DNA of 64,000 bases from Phycisphaeraceae bacterium (GTDB lineage Bacteria > Planctomycetota > Phycisphaerae > Phycisphaerales > UBA1924): positions 62,001-126,000 of the forward strand of contig JAHCJI010000005.1 in the NCBI GenBank assembly GCA_026126305.1, read 5' to 3'. The notes under the pieces are model-generated. The model was given only the letters and a program-made list of their open reading frames with translations. It had not been told where the DNA came from and searched no databases. Of this stretch, positions 41,087 to 50,843 are shown piece by piece. Each line of letters opens with the position of its first letter. Within the stretch, counting starts at the first letter, position 1. The position numbers and the translations under genes were made by a program.

Positions 41087-43693
41087 ATGGCCGAGGGGGT
41101 GCGACGAGGCGGGGCAAGACGGCACGATGCCGACGCGGCGGCTCGGGGGGATCCTGCCCATGATCCGGCCATCCGGGCGGCCATCGACCACGCCGCGCTC
41201 GCCGGCACGCTCGACCCGCTGATCGTGATCGACTCGAAGGGCACCGTCCTGATCGCCAGCGACTCGTGCGGGCGCGTGCTGGGCTGGCCACCCGACGATC
41301 TGATCGGCCAGAACGTGGGCGTTCTGATGCCCGAGCCGCACCGCTCGGCCCACGACGGCTACCTGGAGGCCTACGCCCGCACGGGACGCACCAGCATCCT
41401 GGGCCAGCCGCGCGAGCTCGAGGCCGTGCGCCGCGACGGGGAGCGCATCCCCATCGAGTTGTCGGTCTCGAAGATCACGGCCCCCGACGGTTCGCCGCTG
41501 TTCGTCGGGCTCATCCGCGACCTGACACACGCCAAGCGGCTGGAACGCGAGCTTCGGCTCGTGAAGGACTTGGCGGTGGGCGTGGGCGGTGCCACGAGCC
41601 TCAAGGAAGCCTTCGAAAGCGTGCTGGCTGGCGTAGCCCTCACGACCGGTTTGGACTATGGCGAGGCCTGGCTTCCGATCGACCAAGGGCCGGAGATGGC
41701 GTGTTGTGCTTCCTGGCTCCGGCCCGGGGTCGACCTGGATGGTTTCATCCACGCCTCGCCCGAGCCCGGATGGCAGAGCGAGCACGGTCTGATCGGGCGC
41801 GTCCTGGCCACCGGCCTGCCCATGTGGTTCGATGACCTGGGCCAAGAGCCGGCCTGCTTCCGACGGGGCATCGCGATGCGGCTCGGGCTGGGTGCCGCTT
41901 GCGCGGTTCCCGTGCTCAACACCGGCCGCCCGGTCGCCGTGCTGCTGTTCTTCGTGCGCGAACCTTGCCCGCAGGATCGTGAAATGTTGGAACTGGTGGC
42001 CACGGTCGCCGCCCCGCTCGCAACGCTCATGGAACGCAAGCGGGCCGAGACCCAGTTGCAGGAGGAACTGGGGGCGATGACAAGGCTGCACGAACTGGTC
42101 CATCGCTTGGTGCATCAGACCGACATCGCCGCCGCCCTGGGTGACGTACTGGACGCCTCCATCGCCCTCACCGGCGCGGCCATGGGCGACGTGCAACTGC
42201 TCGATCGCGACACCGGGGTGTCGACCATCGCAGCCCACCGAGGCTTCGGGGCAACGGGTCCGGAGCGATTCCGGGCCGTCAAAGCTGGCGATGGCACCCC
42301 GTGCTCGCTGGTGATCGAGGACGGGGATCGCGTCGTCATCGAAGATGTGAAGGCCGATCCTCGCTTCGGACACAAGGCCAAGGCGGCCGCCGCCGGATTC
42401 CAGGCCGTGCAGTCGACGCCGCTGATCGCCTCCGGCGGGGCGCTGCTCGGGGTGCTCACGACCCACTTCCCCCAAGTGCATCGCCCTCCTGACCGCGAGC
42501 TGCGCATCTTGGACCTGTACGCCCGCCAGGCGGCCGATTTTATCGAGAACCACTACTCGTCGAGGGAGAAGCTTGAATCCTACCGCCATGCACTCGAGCA
42601 TATAGTGGAAACCCGCAACGTCCAGCTCAATCGGGCCCAGGACCAGCTCCGCATGGCCGAAAGGCTCGCGGCCATTGGCACGCTGGCGGCGGGGCTGGGT
42701 CACGACATGAACAACGTGCTTCTGCCCGTTCGAGCCCATGTGAACGCCCTGAAGGCCCTGACGGCACGCGACGCGTCGATGCTCGCCCACGCCGAGGAGG
42801 TCAGCACAAGCGTCGCCTATCTCCAGCAACTGGCCGATGGCCTGCACTACCTGTCGATGGATCCCCAGGCCAGCAACGGGGACGCGGGGCCGACGGACCT
42901 GGCTCGTTGGTGGACCCAGGTCGGCCCGCTGCTGGAAAAGGCCTGCGCGCGGAACGTCAGCCTAGGTGCCACTTTTGACCAGGATTGCCCGCCGGTAGCC
43001 ATGGCGCCCCACCGGCTAACCCAGGCGGTGCTCAACCTGGTGGTCAACGCGGGCGAGGCCATCCGCTCGCTGGACGACGGCGACCGGCGACCCGGCCGCA
43101 TCCGCGTCTCGTCGCGCTCAATGGATGGTAAGATTCGGCTGCGAGTGGCCGACAACGGCTGCGGCATGAACGAGCGCGTGCAGCGCCGAGCCTTCGACAT
43201 GTTTTACACCACCAAGCCCCGTGGCATGGGCACGGGATTGGGCTTGGCTCTGGTGCACAAGCTGGCCACCGACGTCGGTGGCACCGTGGGACTGCGTTCG
43301 CGACCCGGTCGCGGCTCGGCCATCGAGATGCTGCTTCCCGCGGCCCGTTGGATACGCCAAGGCAACGGCATTCGGGTGCGCCTGGCCCTGCCCGCGGGTC
43401 GGGTTCGGACGCTGCTCGAACAGTTGTTCGAGGACGCCGGGGCCCGCTTCGTACGCGCCGCGGACCGGGCCGACGTGTGGGTCACACCCGCCGCCTCGCT
43501 GGACAACCCGGACCTGCGCCGCTGGCGGGAAAGGCAGCCCCTGGGCCGACTGGTCGTGGTGGCCCGACGCACGGACACAAACGGTGCCGCGTGTGCCGAG
43601 CTCGCGCCGGTAGCCATCGCCGATGAGGACGATTTCGAAGCGTTGCGATCTGCCGTCACACGCTCGATGAATGATCAATCAGAACCAGAATAG
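41087..43693 (+). CDS. Soluble PAS-GAF-GAF histidine kinase
   Basis: 868 residues: PAS at 36-150 (LIVIDSKGTVLIASDSCGRVLGW, VRRDGERIPIEL), GAF at 165-320, GAF at 335-490 (DVQLLDRDTGVSTIAAHRG), then DHp with His539 in GLGHDMNN, and an HATPase domain with N box LNLVVNAGEAI, G1 DNGCGMN and G2 GMGTGLGLALV. After it, about 115 residues resemble a receiver fold but without a phospho-Asp. No membrane helix, so it senses an internal signal; the first PAS resembles FixL-type. Coupled to the response regulator that begins 13 bases after its stop. Confidence 0.92.
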   Translation: MAEGVRRGGARRHDADAAARGDPAHDPAIRAAIDHAALAGTLDPLIVIDSKGTVLIASDSCGRVLGWPPDDLIGQNVGVLMPEPHRSAHDGYLEAYARTGRTSILGQPRELEAVRRDGERIPIELSVSKITAPDGSPLFVGLIRDLTHAKRLERELRLVKDLAVGVGGATSLKEAFESVLAGVALTTGLDYGEAWLPIDQGPEMACCASWLRPGVDLDGFIHASPEPGWQSEHGLIGRVLATGLPMWFDDLGQEPACFRRGIAMRLGLGAACAVPVLNTGRPVAVLLFFVREPCPQDREMLELVATVAAPLATLMERKRAETQLQEELGAMTRLHELVHRLVHQTDIAAALGDVLDASIALTGAAMGDVQLLDRDTGVSTIAAHRGFGATGPERFRAVKAGDGTPCSLVIEDGDRVVIEDVKADPRFGHKAKAAAAGFQAVQSTPLIASGGALLGVLTTHFPQVHRPPDRELRILDLYARQAADFIENHYSSREKLESYRHALEHIVETRNVQLNRAQDQLRMAERLAAIGTLAAGLGHDMNNVLLPVRAHVNALKALTARDASMLAHAEEVSTSVAYLQQLADGLHYLSMDPQASNGDAGPTDLARWWTQVGPLLEKACARNVSLGATFDQDCPPVAMAPHRLTQAVLNLVVNAGEAIRSLDDGDRRPGRIRVSSRSMDGKIRLRVADNGCGMNERVQRRAFDMFYTTKPRGMGTGLGLALVHKLATDVGGTVGLRSRPGRGSAIEMLLPAARWIRQGNGIRVRLALPAGRVRTLLEQLFEDAGARFVRAADRADVWVTPAASLDNPDLRRWRERQPLGRLVVVARRTDTNGAACAELAPVAIADEDDFEALRSAVTRSMNDQSEPE

Positions 43694-43706
43694 CGGAGAG
43701 AAACGA

Positions 43707-44462
43707 GTGGCGGAAAAAAATGATACAAGAAGAGCCAACCAGAATGCGCCATTCCGCTCCGCACACCCGGTGCCAGCGTCGGGAAGACGCCCCTCCAGCG
43801 GAATCGTTCGCCAGAGTGTCTCGGTGATTTGCGTGGATGACCACCGGCTGCTCGTGGACGGTCTCAAGGCCCAGTTCGAAACCGACGGTCGAGTCCGTTG
43901 CCTGGGCACGCTCGATTCGGCCGACGCGCTGGTCGAAGCGGCCGAGCGGCTCGACCCCGACGTGGTGCTGCTGGACGTCGAGATGCCCGGTGCCGACGCC
44001 TTCGAGATGGCCGACCGCCTGCGCCAGCGCCGCCCCAACCAACGCTTCGCCTTCCTGAGCGCGCACGTGCGCGACGGGTACCTCTCGGCGGCCTACCGCT
44101 GCGGGGCCTGGGGCTACTTCGCCAAGGGTGACGAGCTGGACGATATCGTCGGCGGACTGGTGGAGATCGCCCGCAGCCGCCAGGGAACCTTCGTGATGGG
44201 CCCCAAGGTACGCGAGCAGTGCGCGCCATCGGGCGGCCATGCCGGCCCTCCGCGATCGTCCTTGGACATGTTGACCGACCGCGAGGTCGAGGTGCTCCGC
44301 TTGATCGGAAAGGGCCTCTCACGCAGCGAGATAGCCGCGGAACTGTGCCGCAGCGCCAAGACCATCGACGGACACCAGGATCGCATGCTCAAGAAGCTGG
44401 GCGTGAACTCCCGGGCCGAGCTCATGCGACTGGCTATCCGCGAGGGGCTGGCCGAGGCGTGA
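43707..44462 (+). CDS. LuxR/NarL-type response regulator
   Basis: 251 residues. Receiver at about 38-160: CVDDHRLLVDG, phospho-Asp in VVLLDVEMPG, FLSAH and Lys in YFAKGDE. LuxR helix-turn-helix at about 185-245: LTDREVEVLRLIGKGLSRSEIAAELCRSAKTIDGHQDRMLKKLG. GTG at 43707 with CGGAGAG six bases upstream is preferred to the ATG at 43671, which would overlap the kinase gene. A polar tail of about 35 residues precedes the receiver. Cognate regulator of the kinase. Confidence 0.92.
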   Translation: MAEKNDTRRANQNAPFRSAHPVPASGRRPSSGIVRQSVSVICVDDHRLLVDGLKAQFETDGRVRCLGTLDSADALVEAAERLDPDVVLLDVEMPGADAFEMADRLRQRRPNQRFAFLSAHVRDGYLSAAYRCGAWGYFAKGDELDDIVGGLVEIARSRQGTFVMGPKVREQCAPSGGHAGPPRSSLDMLTDREVEVLRLIGKGLSRSEIAAELCRSAKTIDGHQDRMLKKLGVNSRAELMRLAIREGLAEA

Positions 44463-44734
44463 GGCCATCGCCGGGCGGCCGGTGCTCGGTCGCAACCTAC
44501 GCCGAAGGTGTTCTGATAGTACAAGAAGTCAAAGCAGTCCACCAAGTCGCACCATCGCAATCCGCCAGCACGCCAATGGGATGGGGTGATACCACGCAAG
44601 CCCGCAGCGTTGCGGTGCTTCTCAATCTGCTTGGCGATCTTTCGGCCACATGGTCGGCCCATCTGCCGAACATGCATACTTGATGCACCCCGGCAGCAGG
44701 CACGCTCTTTGCCAGCCACGATCGGCCCGATGCC

Positions 44735-46906
44735 TCAGCGGCAGCCGGCGGCAAAGCGGGTCTGGAAGAGCAGCCAGTCGAGCAGGGTCAGGGCGCCGTC
44801 GCCGTCCAGGTCGGCCCGCAGGTCGCCTATGGAAAACTGGTTCTGGAACTCGATGGCGTCCAGGGCCGTCAGCTCGCCGTCGCCGTCGCGGTCGGCAGCG
44901 CAGGCAACCAACAAAACGCGATCCTGTCCATACACCACGTGCGCGGGGCCGACATCGGGCACCGGGTCGATCTCGAAGCGGTCAAAGGCGCCTACGACCG
45001 TGCCCATGCTGGCCAGCGTCAGGCGGTCGCCCGGGGCGGGCTGGTAGCCGCCGGTAAAGCGGACCCCAAGCGTGCCGCCCAGCACCAGGGTGCCATCGCC
45101 CAGCAGGCGGTCGTGATCGTGGGGCTCTCGCCCGGCGGCGTCGATGGCCAGGACGGCCGAATCGGCCAGGACGATGGTCGTGTCGAAGATCTCGAACTCG
45201 CCCAAGCCCCCCGGCCCGTGCCCGGGCGAGAGCGTGCCCTCCACCAGGAACCGCCCCTGAGAGAACTGGCCCCGGCCCGAGAGGGTGGCCGCAGGGCCGA
45301 TGACGCAGGGCGGGTCGCTTGGCCTGGTGTACAACTGGGCGCTGCGCCGATCGGCCCCGCCGCCATTGAGCACGGTGTCGACCTCCAGCCGGGCCCCCAG
45401 AATCGGTCGGATCGAGGTGATGGCAGATCCGCCCGTTCCGTTGATGACCAGCCGCCCGGGCCCGCTCAGGACGCCTTCGACCATGAGGTGGCCACCGTTG
45501 GCCAAGGCCCAGTGGCCCTCGAGCCGGGCGTCGGCGATGATGTTACTCGGAGCTATCCGCACCCACTCGCCGCGCTGGTCGCCCTCGCCGGCGATCCATG
45601 TCCCGCCCCGGATGGTCGAGCCGTTGAGGAACACCCTGGCCCCGGACGCGCGGATCCGCCCCGAATCGCCCTGGGTCACGAAGGCCGCGTCCATGCGCAG
45701 GCGGGCACCGGGGCCGGTGTAATCCAGCAGGCCATGGTTGGTCAGCCTGCCGCCGATGGTAAAGTCGCCCGTAACGATGGCCCCTTGGCCGATCGTGGCC
45801 GTGTCGTGCAAGCTCAGGATGCTGCTGGGCAGGACCTCAAAGGGCCCGCCCACCGATGGCATGGCCCGCACCGGAATGTCGAGCACGGCACCCTCTCGCA
45901 GGGTCAGGTTCGACCCGCGCGCTTCGCCCCGGGCGTTGAGCACCAGTTCGCCCGGGCCCGAGAGCGTCCCCCAGACATTCACTCCCCTAGAAGAGGGCAC
46001 GTGCCAGGTCCCCTCGAGCGTCGCGTCGAGCAGGCCGCTGACACCCCCAGCGATCAGGCGGCCGGGCGTGCCCTGCCCCTCGCGCGGGGCCACCAGGCGG
46101 ACCCCTTCCAGCCAGGCGTTGTCGCTTTCGATCAGCCCGCCGTCCTCGGAGCGCACCACCCCGCCCGCGATGGTCGCGTCGGAAAGCAGCAGGACCAGCC
46201 CGGTGCCGATGGCCGAGATCGTGCCGCCGGCACCCTGCTCGATGCGGGAAAGCCTCTGGATCGTGAGCGTGGTGTCCTCATCGGGGATCGTGCCCACCGC
46301 CTCGATCCGCCCGCGATGGATCGCTTCGCCGGATATCCACCCACGGCCGGTGATCTGGCCATCGGCTTCGATGATCGCCGGCCGGCCCGGGCTGCCCAGG
46401 TTCAGGCGTGCCGACAAGGAGCCCGGCCGGGGTGTGTCGAGTTCGATGGTGGCGTTCAGGCGGGCGGGCTCGGTCCCTTGTCGGGAGAGCCACAGCCCCA
46501 TGCCAGGGCGAATGAAGGACGGCCGTACAACCACCGTGCCGCTGCCGACGATCTCGCCGACTCGCAAGCCCACGTTCTCGCCGACTACCAGGGTCGCAAG
46601 CGGGTTGTCCAGGTCGAGCCGCTCGAGCGCGTGCCGCCGGTCGAGCGTGACGGCGTAGGGCAGGAGCCCGCTAAACAAGGCGGTGTCGGCCAGCCCGGGC
46701 ACGCCCGAGGGCCGCCAGCGGTTGGCATCAAAGAAGGACCCATCGGTCTCCCGGACCCACTCGAACGTTGCCTGCCCAGGAGCGCTGCGAACAGGAATAA
46801 TGCCCACAACAAGGCCAACCAGCACGATCGCCAAAGACACCGACCGCCCGGGCCCCTGACAGGGGCACGTTGCACCAATGACGCCGATCCATGACCAGGC
46901 ACGCAT
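44735..46906 (-). CDS. Secreted beta-helix-like protein with GC-type dockerin
   Basis: 723 residues. A signal peptide follows an N-terminal basic stretch (SLAIVLVGLVVGIIPVRS). The body is beta-rich with about 20-residue repeated strands (GTVVV, ARLNATIELD, LEGTWHV, LSGPGELVLN, LSGPGRLVINGTGG), like autotransporter passenger domains. The C-terminus has two Ca-binding dockerin-type loops, DRDGDGELTALD and DLDGDGALTLLD, then the terminal FAAGCR of the planctomycete GC-type dockerin, possibly a surface-anchoring signal. ATG at 46906 has GGGGAGG. A single gene; its role may be cell-surface or adhesion. Confidence 0.88.
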   Translation of the reverse strand: MRAWSWIGVIGATCPCQGPGRSVSLAIVLVGLVVGIIPVRSAPGQATFEWVRETDGSFFDANRWRPSGVPGLADTALFSGLLPYAVTLDRRHALERLDLDNPLATLVVGENVGLRVGEIVGSGTVVVRPSFIRPGMGLWLSRQGTEPARLNATIELDTPRPGSLSARLNLGSPGRPAIIEADGQITGRGWISGEAIHRGRIEAVGTIPDEDTTLTIQRLSRIEQGAGGTISAIGTGLVLLLSDATIAGGVVRSEDGGLIESDNAWLEGVRLVAPREGQGTPGRLIAGGVSGLLDATLEGTWHVPSSRGVNVWGTLSGPGELVLNARGEARGSNLTLREGAVLDIPVRAMPSVGGPFEVLPSSILSLHDTATIGQGAIVTGDFTIGGRLTNHGLLDYTGPGARLRMDAAFVTQGDSGRIRASGARVFLNGSTIRGGTWIAGEGDQRGEWVRIAPSNIIADARLEGHWALANGGHLMVEGVLSGPGRLVINGTGGSAITSIRPILGARLEVDTVLNGGGADRRSAQLYTRPSDPPCVIGPAATLSGRGQFSQGRFLVEGTLSPGHGPGGLGEFEIFDTTIVLADSAVLAIDAAGREPHDHDRLLGDGTLVLGGTLGVRFTGGYQPAPGDRLTLASMGTVVGAFDRFEIDPVPDVGPAHVVYGQDRVLLVACAADRDGDGELTALDAIEFQNQFSIGDLRADLDGDGALTLLDWLLFQTRFAAGCR

Positions 46907-47156
46907 CAAGACCTCCCCTTGTGTTCGCCGTGCCGGTTACCTGGGAAGGCGAGCTTGGCCTCCGCGCGGCGTCTCATGGACAGTCTACGCGAAACACGCC
47001 CCCGGGTTGCAATTGTTTTTTGCACGAGCCCAACCCCGGCCCCGGCATCCCACGCCCAACATCTCGAAGCCCCGCGGCGTTCCTGTCCCCGCCCCAGCGG
47101 CCCGTGCGCCGATACTCTCCAAAGGCGGGCCGCACGCCCCCAAGGACGCGTCGACC

Positions 47157-49589
47157 ATGGGCATGTACGAGCAAGACGGGTTGGGCATGTTCCACGGCAG
47201 GCTGGTGCTGCTGGGAGCATTGGGCCTGCTGGGCTTTCTCGCCCTGGCCGGCCAGCAGGCCCGCCTGAGCCTGCTCCAGGGCCCCAGCCTGCGGGAAGAG
47301 GCCGAGGCCCGCCTCGTGCAACTGGCCTGGGAGCCCACCGTCCGCGGCCGCATCCTCGACCGACAGGGCCGCGTGCTGGCCCAGGACCGCCCCACCTTCG
47401 ACGTGCGGGTCGACTACGCCGTGCTCAGCGGGCAGTGGGCAGAAGTCTGGGGTGTGGCCCTGGCCCGCGAGGCCCACGCGGGCGTCTGGCGGCAGTTGCA
47501 CCCGGCCCAGCGGGACGCCCTGGCTCGGGCCCACGAGCCGGTCTTTGTCGAGCACGTGCAGCGCGGCCTGGCCGAACTGGCCCTGGTGGCCGACGTGCCG
47601 CTGGAAGACATCCTGGCCAGCCGCGATGCCGTCGTGGCCCGCGTCGAGAACATCCACGACCGCTACGTCTCACGCCGCTTCGAGGCCCTGCTGGAACGGG
47701 CGGGCCTGGGCGAAGAGGCTCCCCCCGATGCCGAACTGGCCGAAAGGCTGCGGGCCCAGGCCGCCCGGCCCGTGGCCGAGCAGCGCCGCCCGCACACGGT
47801 CATCGGCCAGGTGCCTGATGCGGTGGGCTTTGCCGTGCTGGCCCTGCGCGAGCGCACGGCGGTGCTGGAAACCCCCGTGCTCGACCTGGACGGGCGGCCC
47901 ACGGGGGTCGTGGCCCGCGTGCGGCTGCCGGTGCTGCCCGGGCTCGAGGCCGGGCACGCCCGCGACCGCCAGTACCCATTCCGCTCGGTCACGGTGGGCA
48001 TCGACCGCTCGACCCTGCCCGGGCCCATGCGAGGCGATGGGTTCCAGAGCGTGACCGTGACGGGGACGCTGGACGCCATCGTGGGCACGACCCGGGACCG
48101 GGTCTTCGAGGAAGACCCACGCCGCCGACGCGCATGGCTCGAACACCAGGCCAGCGAGCAGGAGCGGGCCATGGCCCTGACCGAACGCGGCACCGATCGG
48201 GGACGCTACATGGAAGGCGACCACGTCGGACACGCGGGCGTGGAGGCCCAGCTGGAGCACGGCCTGCGCGGGCTGCGCGGCGTGCGCATCCGCCGGCTCG
48301 ATACCGGAAGCGAGACGGTCTTCGAGCGTGCCCCCGGCCGCGACGTAACGCTGACCATCGACGCCCTGCTCCAGGGGCGCATCGCCGCGGCCATGTCGCC
48401 CGAGATCGGCCTGGCTATCGCCCAGCATTGGCACGGGGACATCAACGCCCGACGCGACGACGGGCGCTTCCTGGCCGGGGCGGCGGTGGTCATCGACATC
48501 GAAACCGGCGAGGTGCTGGCGATGGTCTCCACGCCCACGCCAGACCCCCAGAACCCCGCCGCCAGTGCCCCCCCGCCCGAGAGCGCCGCCCGAGACGACT
48601 GGTCCGACCCACGCATCCACCGGGCCGCCCAGGCCGTCTACCCGCCCGGCTCGATCGCCAAGGCCCTGACCCTGGTCTGGGCCGCCAGCCGAGGCGAGCA
48701 GCGGCTGGGCGAACGCATCCCCTGCACCGGACACTTCCTGCCCGGACGGCAGGACATCCTGCGATGCTGGATCTGGCGGCCGCAGTACGGCATGCTGACC
48801 CACAGCACGCAACTGGGCCACGACCCCGACGAGGCCGAGTCGCTGATGGTCTCGTGCAACATCTATTTTTACGAACTCGGCCGCCGGCTCGGGCCCGCTC
48901 GCATGCTCGAGGCCTACCGGGCCTTTGGCGCGGGCCAACCGCCCATCGATGCCATGGGCAGCGCCGCGGGCATCCTGGGCTCGTGGCCCGTCGACCCTAG
49001 CGGCAACCCGGCCGCCGGGCTCACCGCCGTCGACGCGGCCCTGATGGGCATCGGCCAGGGACCGGTAGCCTGGAGCCCCCTGCACGCCGCCGACGCCTAC
49101 GCCACGCTGGCGCGTGGCGGTCGCCGGCTGGGCCCCACCCTGCTGCGGGGAGATTCGCCCCCGCCCAGCGAGGACATCGGGCTGGATCAGGACGCCGTCG
49201 AAAGGGCCCTGCAAGGCCTGTGGCTGAGCACCAACGACCGACGCGGCACGGGCTACCACGCCAACATCAACGGCCGGTTCGAGCGCTACTTCAACGCCCA
49301 GGGCGTCGATATCTGGGGCAAGACCGGCACCGCCCAGCAGCGGGCCACGCTCACCAAGATCGTCGACGGAGTACCCACGCCCGTCACGGCCAGCTACACC
49401 CACGCGTGGTTCGTGGGGCTGGTGGGCCCCAAGGGCCAACAGCCCCGATACGCCATCAGCGTGATGATGGAGTTCGCCGGCAGCGGCGGGCGCGTCAGCG
49501 CCCCGATCGCCAACCAGGTCGTCCACGCGCTCCAGGCCGAGGGCTATCTGCCCGGCGGCCAGCGGCCCGACTGGGCAGGGGGGCTGTAG
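47157..49589 (+). CDS. mrdA: Penicillin-binding protein 2 (elongation transpeptidase)
   Basis: 810 residues, membrane-anchored (LVLLGALGLLGFLALAG near 17-33). The dimerisation domain includes RGRILDRQGRVLA. The transpeptidase has SxxK as SIAK (Ser about 499), SxN as SCN (about 566) and KTG (about 722). It crosslinks peptidoglycan during elongation together with RodA, the next gene. A second PBP2 mark is the early RGRIxDRxG. A large central insert makes it longer than the ~630 of E. coli PBP2. ATG at 47157 has AAGGAC; further ATGs at 47163 and 47187. It heads the rodA-rsmG-dinG run. Confidence 0.92.
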   Translation: MGMYEQDGLGMFHGRLVLLGALGLLGFLALAGQQARLSLLQGPSLREEAEARLVQLAWEPTVRGRILDRQGRVLAQDRPTFDVRVDYAVLSGQWAEVWGVALAREAHAGVWRQLHPAQRDALARAHEPVFVEHVQRGLAELALVADVPLEDILASRDAVVARVENIHDRYVSRRFEALLERAGLGEEAPPDAELAERLRAQAARPVAEQRRPHTVIGQVPDAVGFAVLALRERTAVLETPVLDLDGRPTGVVARVRLPVLPGLEAGHARDRQYPFRSVTVGIDRSTLPGPMRGDGFQSVTVTGTLDAIVGTTRDRVFEEDPRRRRAWLEHQASEQERAMALTERGTDRGRYMEGDHVGHAGVEAQLEHGLRGLRGVRIRRLDTGSETVFERAPGRDVTLTIDALLQGRIAAAMSPEIGLAIAQHWHGDINARRDDGRFLAGAAVVIDIETGEVLAMVSTPTPDPQNPAASAPPPESAARDDWSDPRIHRAAQAVYPPGSIAKALTLVWAASRGEQRLGERIPCTGHFLPGRQDILRCWIWRPQYGMLTHSTQLGHDPDEAESLMVSCNIYFYELGRRLGPARMLEAYRAFGAGQPPIDAMGSAAGILGSWPVDPSGNPAAGLTAVDAALMGIGQGPVAWSPLHAADAYATLARGGRRLGPTLLRGDSPPPSEDIGLDQDAVERALQGLWLSTNDRRGTGYHANINGRFERYFNAQGVDIWGKTGTAQQRATLTKIVDGVPTPVTASYTHAWFVGLVGPKGQQPRYAISVMMEFAGSGGRVSAPIANQVVHALQAEGYLPGGQRPDWAGGL

Positions 49590-49592
49590 GCC

Positions 49593-50843
49593 ATGCTCCA
49601 CCGGCTCTGCGGGCTGATGCTGGCCGAAGGCGCCGGGTCAAGGGCACGCTGGTCGCTGGCCAACATCGGCTGGCTGTGCCCGGCCGCCGCCTTGGCGCTG
49701 TCTCTGCTGGGCGTCTACGCCATCGACCTGGCCACACGGCCCCAGGGAGGCCCGGGGCTGAGCCCCATCGCCCATCGGCAACTGGTCTTCGTCGGCGTGG
49801 GCGTGCTGGCCGCCGCCGTGGCGTGCGTGCCCCACTACCGGATCGTCGCGATGCTGCGCTGGCCGATGGCCGTCGTCACGCTTGGCTTGCTCATCTTCCT
49901 CTTGCTGCCCTTCGTGCCGGCATCGATCGTCACGCCCCGCAACGGCACGCGTGGCTGGATCAACCTGGGACCCATCGACTTCCAGCCCGCCGAGGTGGCC
50001 AAGGTCGTCTTTGTCGTCATGCTGGCTTGGCACATGCGCTATCGCAAGAGCCACCGCCGGTTCCTGGGGCTCTTGGGGCCGGCGATGATCGCCTTCGTGC
50101 CCATCGGGCTCATCCTGCTCCAGCCCGACTTCGGGACGGCCATGATGATCGTGCCCGCCCTGGGGGCCATCATCATCGCCGCGGGCGCCAAACTACGGCA
50201 CCTGGCCGTCATCGCGCTGGTGGCCGCCATGGCGATCCCGGCCAGCTACCCGTTCCTGAAGCCCTATCAGAAGCAGCGCGTCATCGGCCTGGTCCACCAG
50301 ATCCAGGGCAACCGAGAGGGTGCCGACGATATCAACTTCCAGAGTTTCACCGCCCAGAAGGTCATGGGCTCCGGGCTGGCCCGCGGCAACAGCGACCCGC
50401 ACGCCAGGGCATTGATCCGCTACAACCGCCTGCCCGAGGCCCACAACGACATGGTCTACAGCGTGCTGGTCACCCGCTTTGGCTTCTGGGGCGGCGTGGG
50501 CGTCTTGGGCCTCTACCTGGCCTGGCTCCTGGGGGCTCTAGGCGTAGCGGCCACGTGCAGCGACCCCTTCGGGCGGCTCCTGAGCGTGGGGCTGGCCGCC
50601 CTCATCGCCGCCCAGACGCTGGTCAACATCGGGATGAACGTGGGACTGGTGCCCATCGTGGGCATCACCCTGCCTTTCCTCAGTTATGGCGGTTCGAGCA
50701 TGGTGGCCGTCTGGCTCACCACCGGGCTGGTGCTGGGCGTGGGACTGCGCCGCAGTTCGCAATCGTTCCGCCCCTCGTTTGAATACGCTCAAGGCGATGC
50801 CACACCGGTCCTCAGCAACGTCCGAACCCGCCCCAGCCCCTGA
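49593..50843 (+). CDS. rodA: Peptidoglycan polymerase RodA (SEDS family)
   Basis: 416 residues, ten predicted helices. Family marks: GTRGWINLGPIDFQPAEVAKVVFV, QPDFGTAMMIVPAL, the large loop with LARGNSDPHARALIRYNRLPEAHNDMVYSVL (containing the catalytic-region HNDM), and VPIVGITLPFLSYGGSSM. SEDS glycosyltransferase partner of PBP2 that polymerises lipid II. ATG at 49593, 3 bases after the PBP2 stop. Could be FtsW, but pairing with PBP2 supports RodA. Confidence 0.94.
   Translation: MLHRLCGLMLAEGAGSRARWSLANIGWLCPAAALALSLLGVYAIDLATRPQGGPGLSPIAHRQLVFVGVGVLAAAVACVPHYRIVAMLRWPMAVVTLGLLIFLLLPFVPASIVTPRNGTRGWINLGPIDFQPAEVAKVVFVVMLAWHMRYRKSHRRFLGLLGPAMIAFVPIGLILLQPDFGTAMMIVPALGAIIIAAGAKLRHLAVIALVAAMAIPASYPFLKPYQKQRVIGLVHQIQGNREGADDINFQSFTAQKVMGSGLARGNSDPHARALIRYNRLPEAHNDMVYSVLVTRFGFWGGVGVLGLYLAWLLGALGVAATCSDPFGRLLSVGLAALIAAQTLVNIGMNVGLVPIVGITLPFLSYGGSSMVAVWLTTGLVLGVGLRRSSQSFRPSFEYAQGDATPVLSNVRTRPSP

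Noticed and set aside
43671..43706. ATG at 43671 as response regulator start
   Set aside because: It overlaps the kinase gene and lacks a ribosome binding site, whereas GTG 43707 has CGGAGAG at good spacing.
44463..44734. Possible small gene after the response regulator
   Set aside because: 272 bases with only short frames lacking starts with ribosome binding sites; nothing else supported.
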